A stretch of DNA of 58,192 nucleotides, from contig BFEA01000003.1 of the NCBI GenBank assembly GCA_003427395.1, positions 10,134,653-10,192,844 of the forward strand, given 5' to 3'. A program made the translations under genes and the position numbers. This document shows, in pieces, positions 10,370-20,440 of the stretch. The DNA comes from Chara braunii (lineage: Eukaryota > Streptophyta > Charophyceae > Charales > Characeae). The notes below the pieces were generated by a model, which made no database searches, was not told where the DNA came from, and saw only the letters and a program-made list of their open reading frames with translations. Each line of letters starts with the position of its first letter. The first letter of the stretch is position 1.

Positions 10370-11186
10370 CTGCAAATACAACACAAACATTCAGGAACTC
10401 GTAAGTATGAAGGGAGGGGAAAGGACAAGGAAAGGAAAAACTACGAAATAAGAGGCGGACAAACAGAACACAACAATGTGAAGATTCATCTTGGGGGATG
10501 AAAAAGAGACACACAAGCAGACCACACTCGGGTGACTATTGTGATAATTAATTTAGTGCGATGGAGTTCGCATAACCAAGCATTTGCCCTTTCTTGAGAG
10601 ATTAAAAGCAAGAAGAATTGTGGCTCGCTTACAAGTCTTGAAATCTTTTTGAAAATATTCCTTCTGCAGCCTGCCAGGTCATACATCTTGCAGTTTTGTT
10701 GATTGAATCACATGATGCTGTGAATCTGTGAATCACACCAGTGTTCGATTAAAAATTTGCAGTTGGTTACACACAAAACTTACATGCCTGTACCTTTTAT
10801 CCAGTGAAAATGAAGATTTTCTGTCCGTTTGTAAGCCCAAAGATAGAATTGAATGGATCAGTGGAAAACTGCACCAATCCCTGAAGCATGGATCTAAACA
10901 ACGGGAGACTCTGGAGACCGTAGAGTCCAGACCTACTCAATTTAGCTGTGTTCCACATGAGTTGCTGTTTATGGAAGCTTTTGCCATGCTGTCGATGACA
11001 TCACATGGATTCTATTCACGAGTTTTCCACAGTGAAGTCTTCAGAGCATCAAGATCTCAATGGTAGCTAGTGTCTCCTTTTCATCCCCTACCACATTGCA
11101 CCACCCAATCAAGAATCAACCCCTTTCTCATAACATCCTTGATCAGTTTTCAATCAGATACCTCCAATATATGGTGTAGAATTGCA
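10370..11186. other. TIMELESS intron, no recognisable element
   Basis: This is the left end of the 16.6-kb intron. No gene, ribozyme or TE domain was seen. Confidence 0.55.
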
Positions 11187-11395
11187 TCAAGCTGAAGGGC
11201 GATTGCAAGGAAGTCTGATGGTGTATGAAACGGGCGGTGGAGAATGTGAAGACGGATATTAGTTGCAGTCAGACCACAGAGATTTCTCATGCTGGTGTGC
11301 CGGATTCTGGCCAACAATTTGCAGATCACCCAATTGGTGTTGCAATCCCAAAATGTATTGGGTTGCTTGCTGGTCAGTCATTTGCAGATCACCCA
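11187..11395 (-). pseudogene. Josephin-repeat fragment (N-terminal part)
   Basis: The sequence is closely similar to 22929-23215. On the minus strand it encodes the Cys-containing start of the Josephin-like domain (CGLTATNIRLHILHR, then FHTPSDFLAIALQLDA). It is truncated at its left at GCATCAAGCTGAAGG. On its right it is joined at about 11395 directly to hammerhead-unit DNA (TGGTTGGTGCCCACCTCAGG). Confidence 0.7.
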
Positions 11396-11510
11396 TGGTT
11401 GGTGCCCACCTCAGGGGGGCAGTCGTTGATGCTTAACCACAACCGGGGTTCAGGTGGATTATCACTTACAGTGTAATCAAATAGGGGACTCTGCAGACTG
11501 TTAAGGGTTC
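11396..11510 (+). repeat. Hammerhead repeat unit, left half (split by Ty3)
   Basis: It is collinear with 21293-21416: GGTTGGTGCCCACCTCAGG, CAGTCGTT.ATGCTTAACCAC, CACAACCGGGGTT, then stem-III strand GCAGACTGTT and stem-I strand AAGG. It ends in GTTC at 11510, where the Ty3 element begins. The unit continues at 20174. Confidence 0.85.
11493..11510 (+). ncRNA. Hammerhead ribozyme 5' half (copy 1, disrupted)
   Basis: Positions 11493-11501 are the 5' strand of stem III (GCAGACTGT), T11502 is the expected cleavage nucleotide (GUU|), AAGG at 11503-11506 is the stem-I 5' strand, and GTTC is loop I. The 3' half is at 20174-20215. Joined in imagination, the two halves form a complete type III hammerhead. 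As they stand they are 8.7 kb apart. Confidence 0.8.
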
Positions 11511-12546
11511 TGTAATGAACCCAGTCTGTAGAATACTTGTCAGATCTGGAAATACAAGGTAACACAACGCTGAACACTGTCTCCAATAATCATGAATGTG
11601 ATCTCTGATACAATGTCTCGTATCCAATGGACGAAGAGAGAAGAGGGGGGATTAGACAGATTAGAAGGTGGAAGAGATAGTTTCCATAAATGACCACAGA
11701 GATAGTAGCCCAACATTCCCCTCTCCTTCTCCGGGCTTCCCCTCGCCTCCACGTCAGCAAACAGTGTCCAATAACGAGCCTGACAGGCCCTGATCACATC
11801 AAAGTGCCACGTGGCACAGTTCTCCTGTGAAGACGTTCAGCAGTGTACAGTATTGACATCACCAGCAGGTAAGTATTCCTTCTCTCTCTCAATCATCCAC
11901 AGATTCTGATCTCCCTCCTTGTCGCATCCAACTCAGCAATGAAGACAATGTGGCCAATGCCACGTCAGCTATGATGACAGAGTGGCATGCGCCACATCAG
12001 CAAGGTCGAAGACAGCGTGGCTGGCACCAAGGCAGAGGGGTGCCAGCAAGCAAGCAGCAGTCTCGCGTCGTCGTCCACAGTGTCAGCCAGCAGCGAGCGT
12101 CAAGCCAGCATCCAGCCAGCGTCCAGCGTCCAGCCAGCGTCAAGCCAGCATCAAGTCAGCATAGCAAGACTGAATGTTAACTCCCTGGAGGGTGGGCCTT
12201 ATGTAGTGTTTGACAAGGTTGACGGGCCTCAGGTCTCCCACACACAGTGGCTTAGATTGACTCGCAGCCAAGGGCATGGATCGCATACAGTTGCTGACTT
12301 CCACTTGGTCCGAATGCTGTCTTGGTACCTGCATACAAACAAGTGTGCGTGTCTGACTGGAGGCCTGGGCTGGGTCCACGGTGACTTTGACTGAAGGCCG
12401 TGCACAGTTGACGTTTGGTCAACTGTCTGGCGCAGGGCGCCTGAATCAAACATTTGGGGCCCTGCCTCTACTCAATGCGGCCTAGGGCCGACGTCGGGCC
12501 TGGCCCTTAGACAGGTTATGAGGCAATACGAACGGGTTATTTCTCA
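11511..12546 (-). mobile_element. 3' LTR of the 11.5-20.2 kb Ty3 element
   Basis: Its plus-strand left end, TGTAATGAACCCAGTCTGTA, equals that of the right LTR at 19215. The shared inner end is GGCAATACGAACGGGTTATT. The left copy has about 80 extra bases, including GTCCAGCGTCCAGCCAGC-type repeats (12085-12165). CACGTCAGC and CACATCAGC motifs occur at about 11750, 11961 and 11993. Confidence 0.88.
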
Positions 12547-12628
12547 TTCCTGCCGTCCCAATTTTTGAGTTCTGCCTTTTAAGGTCATACACACATCAAG
12601 AGAAAACGCCACTCAAATACATCCCCGG

Positions 12629-13600
12629 TCATTCATTCACATGCAGATCTTTAAATTTCAGAGATGCTATATTGTTGGCCTGTTCAATCATCTGTAGTTG
12701 GGCTTTTTGTATATTTTCCTTCAACCACCAGTACCTCCACGTTAACGTGGTGGCTGAATCTGTGCGCTGAGCGGGTCCATATGCATTTGAATCAGAGCCT
12801 CCCCAGAGGGGGCCTAAAACCCCCTGGGGTACTGGTGGTTTAACTTTCGTTATGTCTTCTTCGTATAGAAATGCAAATTCTCGAGTGCCTAGGGGTAACC
12901 TATGAATCTGGTCCCGGGTTAGAGCATCAATGGGACGTCGAGGCTTCCAACCTTTATGCAGTGCATTCGGTGTTCTTTCTGTAATTGTATGTATACTATT
13001 ATATGCACTTGCAATTTTTGGTAAGTTCTCATCCCAATCTACTTGATCAGGTCGTACATACATGTGCAAAAGTTGTTAGCACAAACAATTCATCTGTTCA
13101 GTTTGGCCATTCGTTTCAGGGTGTTTACCTAATGACATGGTCAACCTGGTGTCATAGACTTCCAACAACTTTTGCCATTGTAAACCAGTGAACCGTACAT
13201 CCCTGTCAGAAACGATGGTTTTCGGAAATCCATATTACGAAACCCATCGCATCAGGAACTTTTGGATGACTAGTTTTGTTCTAGCTTCAGCAGGCAAGGG
13301 AACGAATGTTGCATACTTTGAGAATCAATCCACAATGACCATCACCTGACTGTTGCCATTTCGGCTCTTAATGAGGCTCATGAAGTCAATCGAGATAGAC
13401 TCACCTGGCTCACTTGGAATAGGTAGTGGTCTCAATAGTCACAGTGGATTCTCATGAGAAGGCTTATTCCTCTGGCAAACAAGACAAGTCCGCACATAGG
13501 TTAGCACATATTATTTCATCCCTTTCCATTCAAAGCGCTCTCTGACATCGGGGATACGTCGTCTTGAAATCGAAGTGTACCTTAGTATCATAGCATTCCC
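12629..13600 (-). pseudogene. Ty3 integrase, degenerate
   Basis: Minus-strand reading gives the zinc-binding CLVCQRNKPSHE segment (about 13480), ESISIDFM with the first catalytic Asp (about 13395), the VSDRDVRF segment with the second Asp (about 13210) and HPETNGQTEQMN with the catalytic Glu (about 13120). The downstream helices are 13069-12629 (DQVDWDENLPKIASAYNSI). Stops are visible (for example in the VIVD.FSKYA and C.QLLHM segments), so it is not functional. No chromodomain was recognised before the LTR. Confidence 0.85.
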
Positions 13601-13778
13601 CAATAAATAGACTTTTAATTTGTTCTTTATGAGGAATACGAAATCTTTCTTCAGTCTTATCAATAAATAAGAGTAGACCATCAGTCATTCGATATGCGGG
13701 AAAGAGTTCAAGGTTCCTTTGTAGGATTCCAATAATAGGACTCTATATAGGATCGTCTGCATAACCCTTATAAATTTG

Positions 13779-14462
13779 CTATTTCAGTTCATTCCCAATA
13801 TCAAAATAGAAGACAACAGTTCCAAAGAAATGAGCACGCCTGGACAAAGCATACGCAACCACATTAGACTTTCCTTTGGTTGTCTTTGGTTCAAAATCAA
13901 ACATGTCGATGAAAGCGGACCATCTCACTAGCTTGTCAAAAAGTCTAGGTTGGGTTTTAATCCACTTCGGGGTAGAGTAGTCTGAGTAGACAGTGAAGTG
14001 TCTCCCTAGCACGTAGTGTTTCCATATGTCCAGTGCAGCAACCAAGGCATACAATCCCCTTTCGTAAGTGGAGTCGGCCCCTTTTTCAGACGGAAGCCTT
14101 CTGGACATAAACTCGATAGGTCTATATCCCTTACCGTTGTCTTGTTGTAGCACAGCCCCAATTCCATATTGACTTGCATCAGTGGTAACAATAAAAGGGA
14201 GAGAAGGGTCAACAATTTTTAAGACGGGGTGGTGAGTTAGTGCATGTTTTAACTTCTTAAACGAAGACTCACAATCTTTGTCCCACAACCAAGGTTTTTC
14301 TTTCTTCACTAGTCTTCTAATAGAAGCAGCTATCAAAGAGAAGTTCTTTACGAACGTCCTATAGTAACTAGCAATTCCTAGAAAAGATCTGAGTTCAGTA
14401 ACAATCTTGGGTTGGGGCCAATCTCGAATTGTTGTTATCTTTTTCTTTTCAGGCCTTAGCAT
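13779..14462 (-). CDS. Ty3 RT thumb and RNase H, open fragment
   Basis: This 227-codon open frame is part of the pol polyprotein. It opens with the connection motif (ELRSFLGIASYYRTFVKNFS). The RNase H domain follows, with IVTTDASQYGIGAVL (first catalytic Asp), the conserved Glu region STYERGLYALVAAL and the segment VYSDYSTPKWI. In the last, the usual D-H is D-Y, which suggests decay. It ends after AYALSRR, where D-A-L-S-R is usual. RNase H removes the RNA template during reverse transcription. Confidence 0.85.
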   Translation of the reverse strand: MLRPEKKKITTIRDWPQPKIVTELRSFLGIASYYRTFVKNFSLIAASIRRLVKKEKPWLWDKDCESSFKKLKHALTHHPVLKIVDPSLPFIVTTDASQYGIGAVLQQDNGKGYRPIEFMSRRLPSEKGADSTYERGLYALVAALDIWKHYVLGRHFTVYSDYSTPKWIKTQPRLFDKLVRWSAFIDMFDFEPKTTKGKSNVVAYALSRRAHFFGTVVFYFDIGNELK

Positions 14463-15027
14463 AACACTTCAGGCTTAGCAAACTCAAACTTAGGATTCAG
14501 TTTGAAGCTGCCTTTGCGCAACTTCTCAAAAACCATTCGTAGGTGTTTCTCGCGATCCTCCAGTGTTTTACTATACACGAGGATATCATCGAGATAGGCA
14601 ATTAAGAATTGATCCAGCCATTGACGAAACAGTTCATTCATAGGTTTTTGAAAGGTAGCAGGAACATTAGTCAATCCGAAGGCACAACCACGAACTCGTA
14701 GTGACCATACCTGGTTCGGAAGGTTGTCTTATGTTAATCTTCAGGAGCCACCTCGATTTGGTGGTACCCTGACTTGAGATTAATCTTACTGAAGCATCGA
14801 CATCCCTGCAACTGATCCAACAAGTCGTCAATGCGTGGAAGTGGTTCCGCATTTTTGACAGTGACGACATTCAACCCTCGATAGTCAATACAAAGTCTAA
14901 GTTCACCTTCCTTTTCGGGCACGAATAAGACAGGGGCACCATAAGGAGATGAGCTTGGGCGAATCCTTACTTTTTCGGTTAGTTCTTGCGGTTGTTTCTT
15001 TAATTCCTCAAGTTTCCTAGGGGACAT
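14456..15027 (-). pseudogene. Ty3 reverse transcriptase palm, frameshifted
   Basis: Two overlapping open stretches cover the RT. The first (15027-14734) has [11 protein letters not shown] at its end and the [10 protein letters not shown] and [11 protein letters not shown] motifs. After a shift, the second (14674-14456) contains MTNVPATFQKPMN, AYLDDILVYSKTLEDR with the YLDD catalytic pair, and HLRMVFEKL. It synthesises cDNA when intact; the frame break near 14700 prevents that here. Confidence 0.88.
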
Positions 15028-15261
15028 ATGATAGATGAGACCCTTGGGAATCTTACTTCCGGGAACAATCTCGATTGTGTGCTTGATAGTACGCTCATTG
15101 ATTCTCGTCAGCTCAGTCTACAAGTCCTTATACTCATTGAGTAACTTCTCAATAGAAGGAGGGTAGGATGAGGGACATTCTCCTACTTGCTTAACGAGCA
15201 CCATTATCACATTCTGATCCAACTTCTGCTTTGAGACCACAGATCTAAAGGTTGGGTAACT

Positions 15262-15618
15262 CATACACCAAAAAGACAATGTCGAGTCAGAGCCAGACCT
15301 GTGATACAGTTTAATAACTTGAAGTTCAAACTTTTCGTCCTTTAACATTACAATATTTTCTTTGAACCTATCGGCTTCCTAGTGACAGTCCATTCCCAGA
15401 ATCATATCGAAAGGCACGTTATTTTTAATAAGGAAGGATACTTCGTGCAAAATCTTCTTTCCTCGCTTAGTCCTGAAGTAACATTTGACACAATTGACAT
15501 ATTGAGAGACAGTGATCGTGCTCTTGTCAACCAACACAAACGTGATAGGTCATGGCAAGTCCTTTACCTTCATTCCCAGATGCAATTTACGAATCGCCTT
15601 CTCTGAGATGTAGGACCG
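15262..15618 (-). repeat. Direct duplication of the protease-region DNA (copy 1)
   Basis: The block beginning CTCATACACCAAAAAGACAA at 15262 is repeated almost exactly at 15678-16041, adding a second partial protease segment between protease and RT. A few substitutions differ between copies (for example GACAGTCCATTCCCAG against GACAGTCCATTCTCAG). Confidence 0.9.
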
Positions 15619-15644
15619 TGTCGATCCTGGATCTAACAGAGCGC

Positions 15645-16133
15645 CTACTTGCGTACACGCCACCTCAATATTTGCCTCATACACCAAAAAGACAATGTCA
15701 AGTCAGAGCCAGACCTGTGATACAGTTTAATAACTTGAAGTTCGAACTTTTCGTCCTTTGACATTACAATATTTTCTTTGAACCTATCGGCTTCCTCGTG
15801 ACAGTCCATTCTCAGAATCATATCGAAAGGCACGTTATTTTCAATAAGGAAGGATACTTCGTGCAAAATCTTCTTTCCTCGCTTAGTCCTGAAGTAACAT
15901 TTGACACAATTGACATATTGAGAGGCAGTGATCGTGCTCTTGTCAACCAACACAAACGTGATAGGTCGAGGCAAGTCCTTTACCTTCATTCCCAAATGCA
16001 ATTTACGAATCGCCTTCTTTGAGATGTAGGACCGCTTCGATCCTAGATCTAACAGAGCGCCTACTTGCGTACACGCAACCTCAATATTTGCGATCATCAA
16101 GTCACCCTTAGACTTTGTTTTCTTAGCCCACAA
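15645..16133 (-). CDS. Ty3 aspartic protease region
   Basis: This 162-codon fragment of gag-pol contains GALLDLGSKRSYISK, the position of the retropepsin D-S/T-G active site, here D-L-G. The flap region and PFDMILRMD follow, where I/L-L-G-M-D is usual. Both changes suggest loss of activity. Part of the region is duplicated immediately downstream (15618-15262). Confidence 0.8.
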   Translation of the reverse strand: MWAKKTKSKGDLMIANIEVACTQVGALLDLGSKRSYISKKAIRKLHLGMKVKDLPRPITFVLVDKSTITASQYVNCVKCYFRTKRGKKILHEVSFLIENNVPFDMILRMDCHEEADRFKENIVMSKDEKFELQVIKLYHRSGSDLTLSFWCMRQILRWRVRK

Positions 16134-16136
16134 ACT

Positions 16137-16666
16137 TCATAAAGCTATGAGTTCATTTCCAAGTTCGTCAAGGGAATCGTCCAGAGAGACAAAACATAAG
16201 ACAGTGCCAGGGTGTTCCGGACAACGGGCCGAAGAAGAGCCATCCTCTGTCGTATGAGTCGAGAGGGTGAAAGGGGTGATCGGCGCCTTACCTTTAACTG
16301 AACCCCTCAACTCAGAAGGAGCAGATGCTACTCCTACTGGTTGCTCCTTTTTGGGTTCCGAATGAGCGGGCACCATACTATGATGTGCCCTGGAGTGCCA
16401 CACTTCAGACACTGTCTATTATTTATCCGGTCCTGCCATTCTTCGTGAGACAGTTCCATTTTTCCCCAAGGCTTGCCCGTTGCACTGCTAGGGTGCTTGG
16501 GGAAGGAGCGTGGTATTTTCTTCTTACTCCATGAACTGATACCTCCCTTGTTGGTCACCGCGATAGTGACGTCACCCTTTTCTGACTCACTACTGCCACC
16601 TCCTCCTCCCTCGGTCTCTTCAAGGGGTAACTTCTCTATTGTGTCGCCGTCGAAGACAACCAGCAT
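16137..16666 (-). CDS. Ty3 gag C-terminal part with zinc knuckle
   Basis: Two open stretches (16666-16334 and 16412-16137). The first carries CLKCGTPGHIIVWC, a CX2CX4HX4C zinc knuckle that binds RNA in nucleocapsid. The second continues toward protease in another frame. A Gly/Ser-rich linker precedes the knuckle. Confidence 0.85.
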
Positions 16667-16747
16667 GTGGTCCTGCCGCCACAGGACCCGTTTCCCATAC
16701 CCACCAGTCGGTTCATTCTTTACTACAGACGCATAGGTCCTCTTTAC

Positions 16748-17545
16748 CTAAGCTGTCATTTGTTCCCTTTGGAGCGCGAGGTCGCGAAACTGTCTATAAT
16801 TGGACTTACCGGATTTCGCCTCAACGACGAGATGCCCTCGAATGGGTTCCGACAACTCTCGTGAAAAGATATAAAGGACTTGATTGTTCTGCAAGTTCAA
16901 ACCAGGTACCTGCAACAACCGATCAACTTCACGAGATAAAGCATCCACAGTCGTCCAACGCTTTTGGCCGATGGTGGTGAGCTCATCAAAGGCCTTATCG
17001 ACTGTCGTTTTGTTTAGAAATCTCTCCTTAAACTTTTGGAGAAATTCTCGAAGGGTCAAGGTTTTGGCCCACTCACCTATATCCTCGAAGCCAGCTACCT
17101 CACCTAGACATGAGGTAGTGAAAGCCACTTGGCTTTCCGGCTCGACTGGTGTAGTACTACAATAGGTTTGGATTTCTGCTATCCAGAGAAGCACATATTC
17201 TCCTCGCTTTCCATTGTAGGTAAAAGGTAATTTCAAATTGACCTTTTCTTTCTTTTTCGACTTCTCATCTTCCTTGGTCGGTTCTTTCGTAGCGGGCTCT
17301 TCTTTCTTTTCTGCTGGTTTCTCATGTTCTTTCTCAGAACTTTCGGGTTTCTCCGACGTTACTTTCTTAATTGCATCCTTCATCAATTTTTCTTTGGGTA
17401 TTTTCTTTTCTTCTCCCCCCTTGTCCTCCTCCTCAATCGCCACCTTTCCTTTCTCCTTAACGAGTCTGGTAGTCGTATGCAATGCGGCAGTGTTACTGTC
17501 AATCTTAATTTCCAGGTGGGCGAGATAAGTCATCATGTTATTCAA
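16748..17545 (-). CDS. Ty3 gag (capsid) protein fragment
   Basis: 265 codons. The N-terminal third is highly charged and Lys/Glu-rich. The retrotransposon gag domain begins at about residue 100 (LPFTYNGKRGEYVLLWIAEI) and continues through a C-terminal helical part (REFLQKFKERF, IFSRELSEPIRGHL). It would form virus-like particles. The frame ends just before the zinc-knuckle ORF, so gag is split by a frameshift. The Met at 17545 is the first in frame; the true start may lie upstream. Confidence 0.82.
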   Translation of the reverse strand: MNNMMTYLAHLEIKIDSNTAALHTTTRLVKEKGKVAIEEEDKGGEEKKIPKEKLMKDAIKKVTSEKPESSEKEHEKPAEKKEEPATKEPTKEDEKSKKKEKVNLKLPFTYNGKRGEYVLLWIAEIQTYCSTTPVEPESQVAFTTSCLGEVAGFEDIGEWAKTLTLREFLQKFKERFLNKTTVDKAFDELTTIGQKRWTTVDALSREVDRLLQVPGLNLQNNQVLYIFSRELSEPIRGHLVVEAKSGKSNYRQFRDLALQREQMTA

Positions 17546-18841
17546 AACAGATGCAAGGTTAGTCTCTGTTCCCTCAAATTTAAACCGCTATCTGATCTCA
17601 TCCACTTTTCTTTCTTGCTGTTTTTTTTGCTATTTTCATTCTTTGGTATTCTTCCATCTTTCTTCTCTTCCTTCTTTCTTCTTTGGTCGCTCCCTCTCCA
17701 GTGATCTTCGCATAATGCTCAACCAAATATTGATAAAGCGCCATTCACACTTGATCAATAGTTCCCTATACCCTTCTGCTGGCCTCCATCATCTAGGCAG
17801 CAATATCAGCTTGTTGTAGTCCGGTTTCTGCAGCGCGTAGATCGAACAAGCTGCTTACATGTTGTCCAACTTCGGGGCCAGCATTTTGTACTTGAACACG
17901 CAAAGTACAAAGAGAAGTCAACATCAATTGTCGTCATTCATCTATCTGACCATGTGTCCACAACACTCTCTCTTCTTCATCAGCGAACAGAGTGAGAGTG
18001 ATGGGATAAAAGAAAAGGGGTATGAATCGTGAGAATGGAGGCACTCGAACATTTCCAGATGACAGACATTTTTTCAATGTGTGTTCGCCGCACAATAAAT
18101 AATTACAAGACAATAATAAATTCCACGGCCACACTCAATTTCAATATCCTACAGCAAAAAAAAAATAACGAAAAATAATTAAGGAACAAATTTTCTATTT
18201 ACTCCCATTTCTAACTTTTGTTGTCTGTCCTATGAGTGATGACGTTCTAATGAGAGTGCACAGGTACCGCAGCCACGACCAGTGTGATCTAAACACAACA
18301 ACACAGGTGAGTATGCACGGCAACCAAAGAACAGCCAAGACAAGTGAGTAAGTCAGCCAACACAACAACAACAACAATCAATTGTCAGCATCCTTTCCTC
18401 TTCGGCTGCACCATCTGCAAACACCAATGCGGCCAGACACACGGGCCGGCGCGTGGCACTACAGCCAATCATGAAGCTGTAACGCCCTCCAACACGCAAG
18501 TGCAAGTATCAACTCCTCACCAGCGACAAGGCACGCCCGCTTCCACGTCTAACCCTGCCATGCCAACGCAGCACCTTTGTTGGGTTGCTACGTCAACATT
18601 TAATGGCCAATAGGTCGCCAAGAAGGGTGCCACATCAGCAGTGCGCCAACTGCCGGAGCATCCACCACTGGTATGCCATGCCAGATCGAAGTACCACTGG
18701 AATGTGGAGCGCCACATCAGCAGGTAAGTCACGACACAGGTACGTTCCACGTCAGACAATACCCTGCCAGTCCTAGGATGCCACGTCAGCACCCCTACGC
18801 CATGCCCCGTAGGCAGCGCACCACGTCAGCAGTCCTGATAC

Positions 18842-18923
<82 letters not shown>

Positions 18924-19199
18924 CCAGCGCCACGTCAACCCACAGCCAATGGTGCTCTCGCCGGTATCCGATTGCCAGGTCAGCAACAAAAAGCCATGTA
19001 AGCGATGTTGCCGTCTTCTCTTCAACATGTCCATGTCATCATCTTCAAGGGAGAGCGCGCAGCTTGGCAGGTAATGTCTAGTCTCACGATAATAATCGCG
19101 CGCAATTAATAAACGCGTTTCTTTCCATTCGCGTGCATCACCTCCCACTTACCTGGGCACCACATGGCGCCTGACAGCAAATCGCGACGAAGAAGGTAA
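17546..19199 (-). other. Untranslated leader of the Ty3 element
   Basis: No convincing protein is visible. On plus it holds ACAACAACA runs (18360), many CCACRTCAGC motifs (18600-18990) and a long CT microsatellite. It lies between the PBS and gag. Confidence 0.6.
18845..18920. repeat. (CT)n microsatellite
   Basis: A nearly perfect CT run of about 75 bases. It creates spurious long Ser/Leu and Arg/Glu ORFs on both strands. Confidence 0.98.
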
Positions 19200-19213
19200 G
19201 CTCCGATACCAAA
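19200..19213 (-). other. Primer-binding site (initiator tRNA-Met type)
   Basis: Minus strand reads TTTGGTATCGGAGC directly after the LTR end CATTACA, close to the common plant PBS TGGTATCAGAGC. It fixes the element's orientation. Confidence 0.8.
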
Positions 19214-19214
19214 T

Positions 19215-20169
19215 TGTAATGAACCCAGTCTGTAGAATACTCGTCAGATGTCGAAATACAAGGTTTTCCAATAATCATGAATGTGATCTCTGATACAATG
19301 TCTCCTATCCAATGGACTAATAGAGAAGAGGGGGGATTAGACAGATTAGAAGGTGGAAGAGATAGTAGCCCAACATTCCCCTCTCCTTCTCCAGGCTTCC
19401 CCTCGCCTCCACGTCAGCAAACAATGTCAAATAACGAGCCTGACAGGTCCTGATCACATCAAAGTGCCACGCGGCACAGTTCTCCCGTAAAGACGTTCAG
19501 CAGCGTATAGTATCGACATCACCAGCAAGTATTCCTTCTCTCTCTCAATCATCCACAAATCTCGATCTCCCTCCTTGTCGCGTCCAACTCGGCAATGAAG
19601 ACAATGTGGCCAATTCCACGTCAGCTATGACAACAGAGTGGCATGCGCCACATCAGCAAGGTCGAAGACAGCGTGGCTGGTGCCAAGGCAGAGGGTTGCC
19701 AGCAAGCAAGCAGCATTCTTGCGTCGTCGTCCACTATGCCAGAGAGCAGCCAACGTCTAGCCATCGTCAAGCCAGAGTTAAGAAAACATAGCAAGACCGA
19801 ATGTTGACTCCCTGGAGGCCGGGCATTATGTAGCGTTTGACAAGGTTGACCCGCCTCAGGTCTCCCACACACGGTGGCTCAAATTGACTCGCAGTCGAGG
19901 GCATGGATCACATACAGTTGCAGACTTTGACTTGGTCCGAATGCTGTCTTGGTACCTGCATACAAACAAATGTGTGTCTAACCGGCGGCCTGGGATGGGT
20001 CCACGGTGATTTTGATTGAAGGCCGTGTACAGTTGACTTTTGGTCAACTGTCTGGCACAGGGCCCCTAAATCAAACATTTGGAGTCCTGCCTCTACTCAA
20101 TGCGGCATAGGGCCGACGTCGGGCTTGGCCCTTAGACAGGTTATGAGGCAATACGAACGGGTTATTGCA
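19215..20169 (-). mobile_element. 5' LTR of the 11.5-20.2 kb Ty3 element
   Basis: On plus it runs TGTAATGAACCCAG... to ...GGGTTATTGCA, a TG..CA LTR. It pairs with 11511-12546 and carries the same CACGTCAGC motif positions. The GTTC target duplication follows at 20170. Confidence 0.88.
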
Positions 20170-20173
20170 GTTC

Positions 20174-20216
20174 AGCCTCCTGATGAGTCGGTGAAACTCC
20201 GACGAAACAGTTTGTC
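20174..20216 (+). ncRNA. Hammerhead ribozyme 3' half (copy 1, disrupted)
   Basis: CCTC (stem-I 3' strand), CTGATGA (20180-20186), GTCGG/CCGAC stem II with loop TGAAACT, GAAA (20204-20207) and stem-III 3' strand CAGTTTGT. All invariant core bases of a hammerhead are present. Its 5' half is at 11493-11510. Confidence 0.85.
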
Positions 20217-20440
20217 ACAGCCCCTTGTTTATGGTCCTCTTCTCCCTCTCTGGCAACGGTTTACTGGGCAGCTCTTTTGATGATATATGCCACAACTTCG
20301 CTAGCAGCCTACTTCTTCGGTCAGGTCGACCGGCAGTGGTCGGGGCCGTTACTACGCAGTAAATGTGCCTCTAGTGTAGGCGGCGTGTCTAGAGTGTATC
20401 TTTTGGCTGTGACTGTAGCGGACCTCTAGAGGGTCTGTGA
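20174..20440 (+). repeat. Hammerhead repeat unit, right half
   Basis: Continuation of the unit from 11510: AGCCTCCTGATGAG..., then CACAGCCCC, GGTCCTCTTCTCCCTCTCTG, GGTTTACTGGGCAGCTC, AGGTCGACCGGCAGTGGT and GTGTCTAGAGTGTAT. It is collinear with 21416-21667 and diverges at about 20420. Confidence 0.85.

Larger units (their letters stand above)
11511..20169 (-). mobile_element. Complete minus-strand Ty3/gypsy element, degenerate
   Basis: The order on the minus strand is 5' LTR (20169-19215), PBS (19213-19200), leader, gag (17545-16137), protease, reverse transcriptase, RNase H, integrase and 3' LTR (12546-11511). GTTC flanks it on both sides (11507-11510 and 20170-20173), a 4-bp target duplication, or 5 bp with one change. 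It sits inside the loop of a hammerhead ribozyme in a TIMELESS intron. Multiple frameshifts and stops show it is inactive. Confidence 0.9.

Noticed and set aside
18795-19148. Minus ORF with a long Arg-Glu repeat and plus ORF with Leu-Ser repeat
   Set aside because: Both are translations of the CT microsatellite at 18845-18920.
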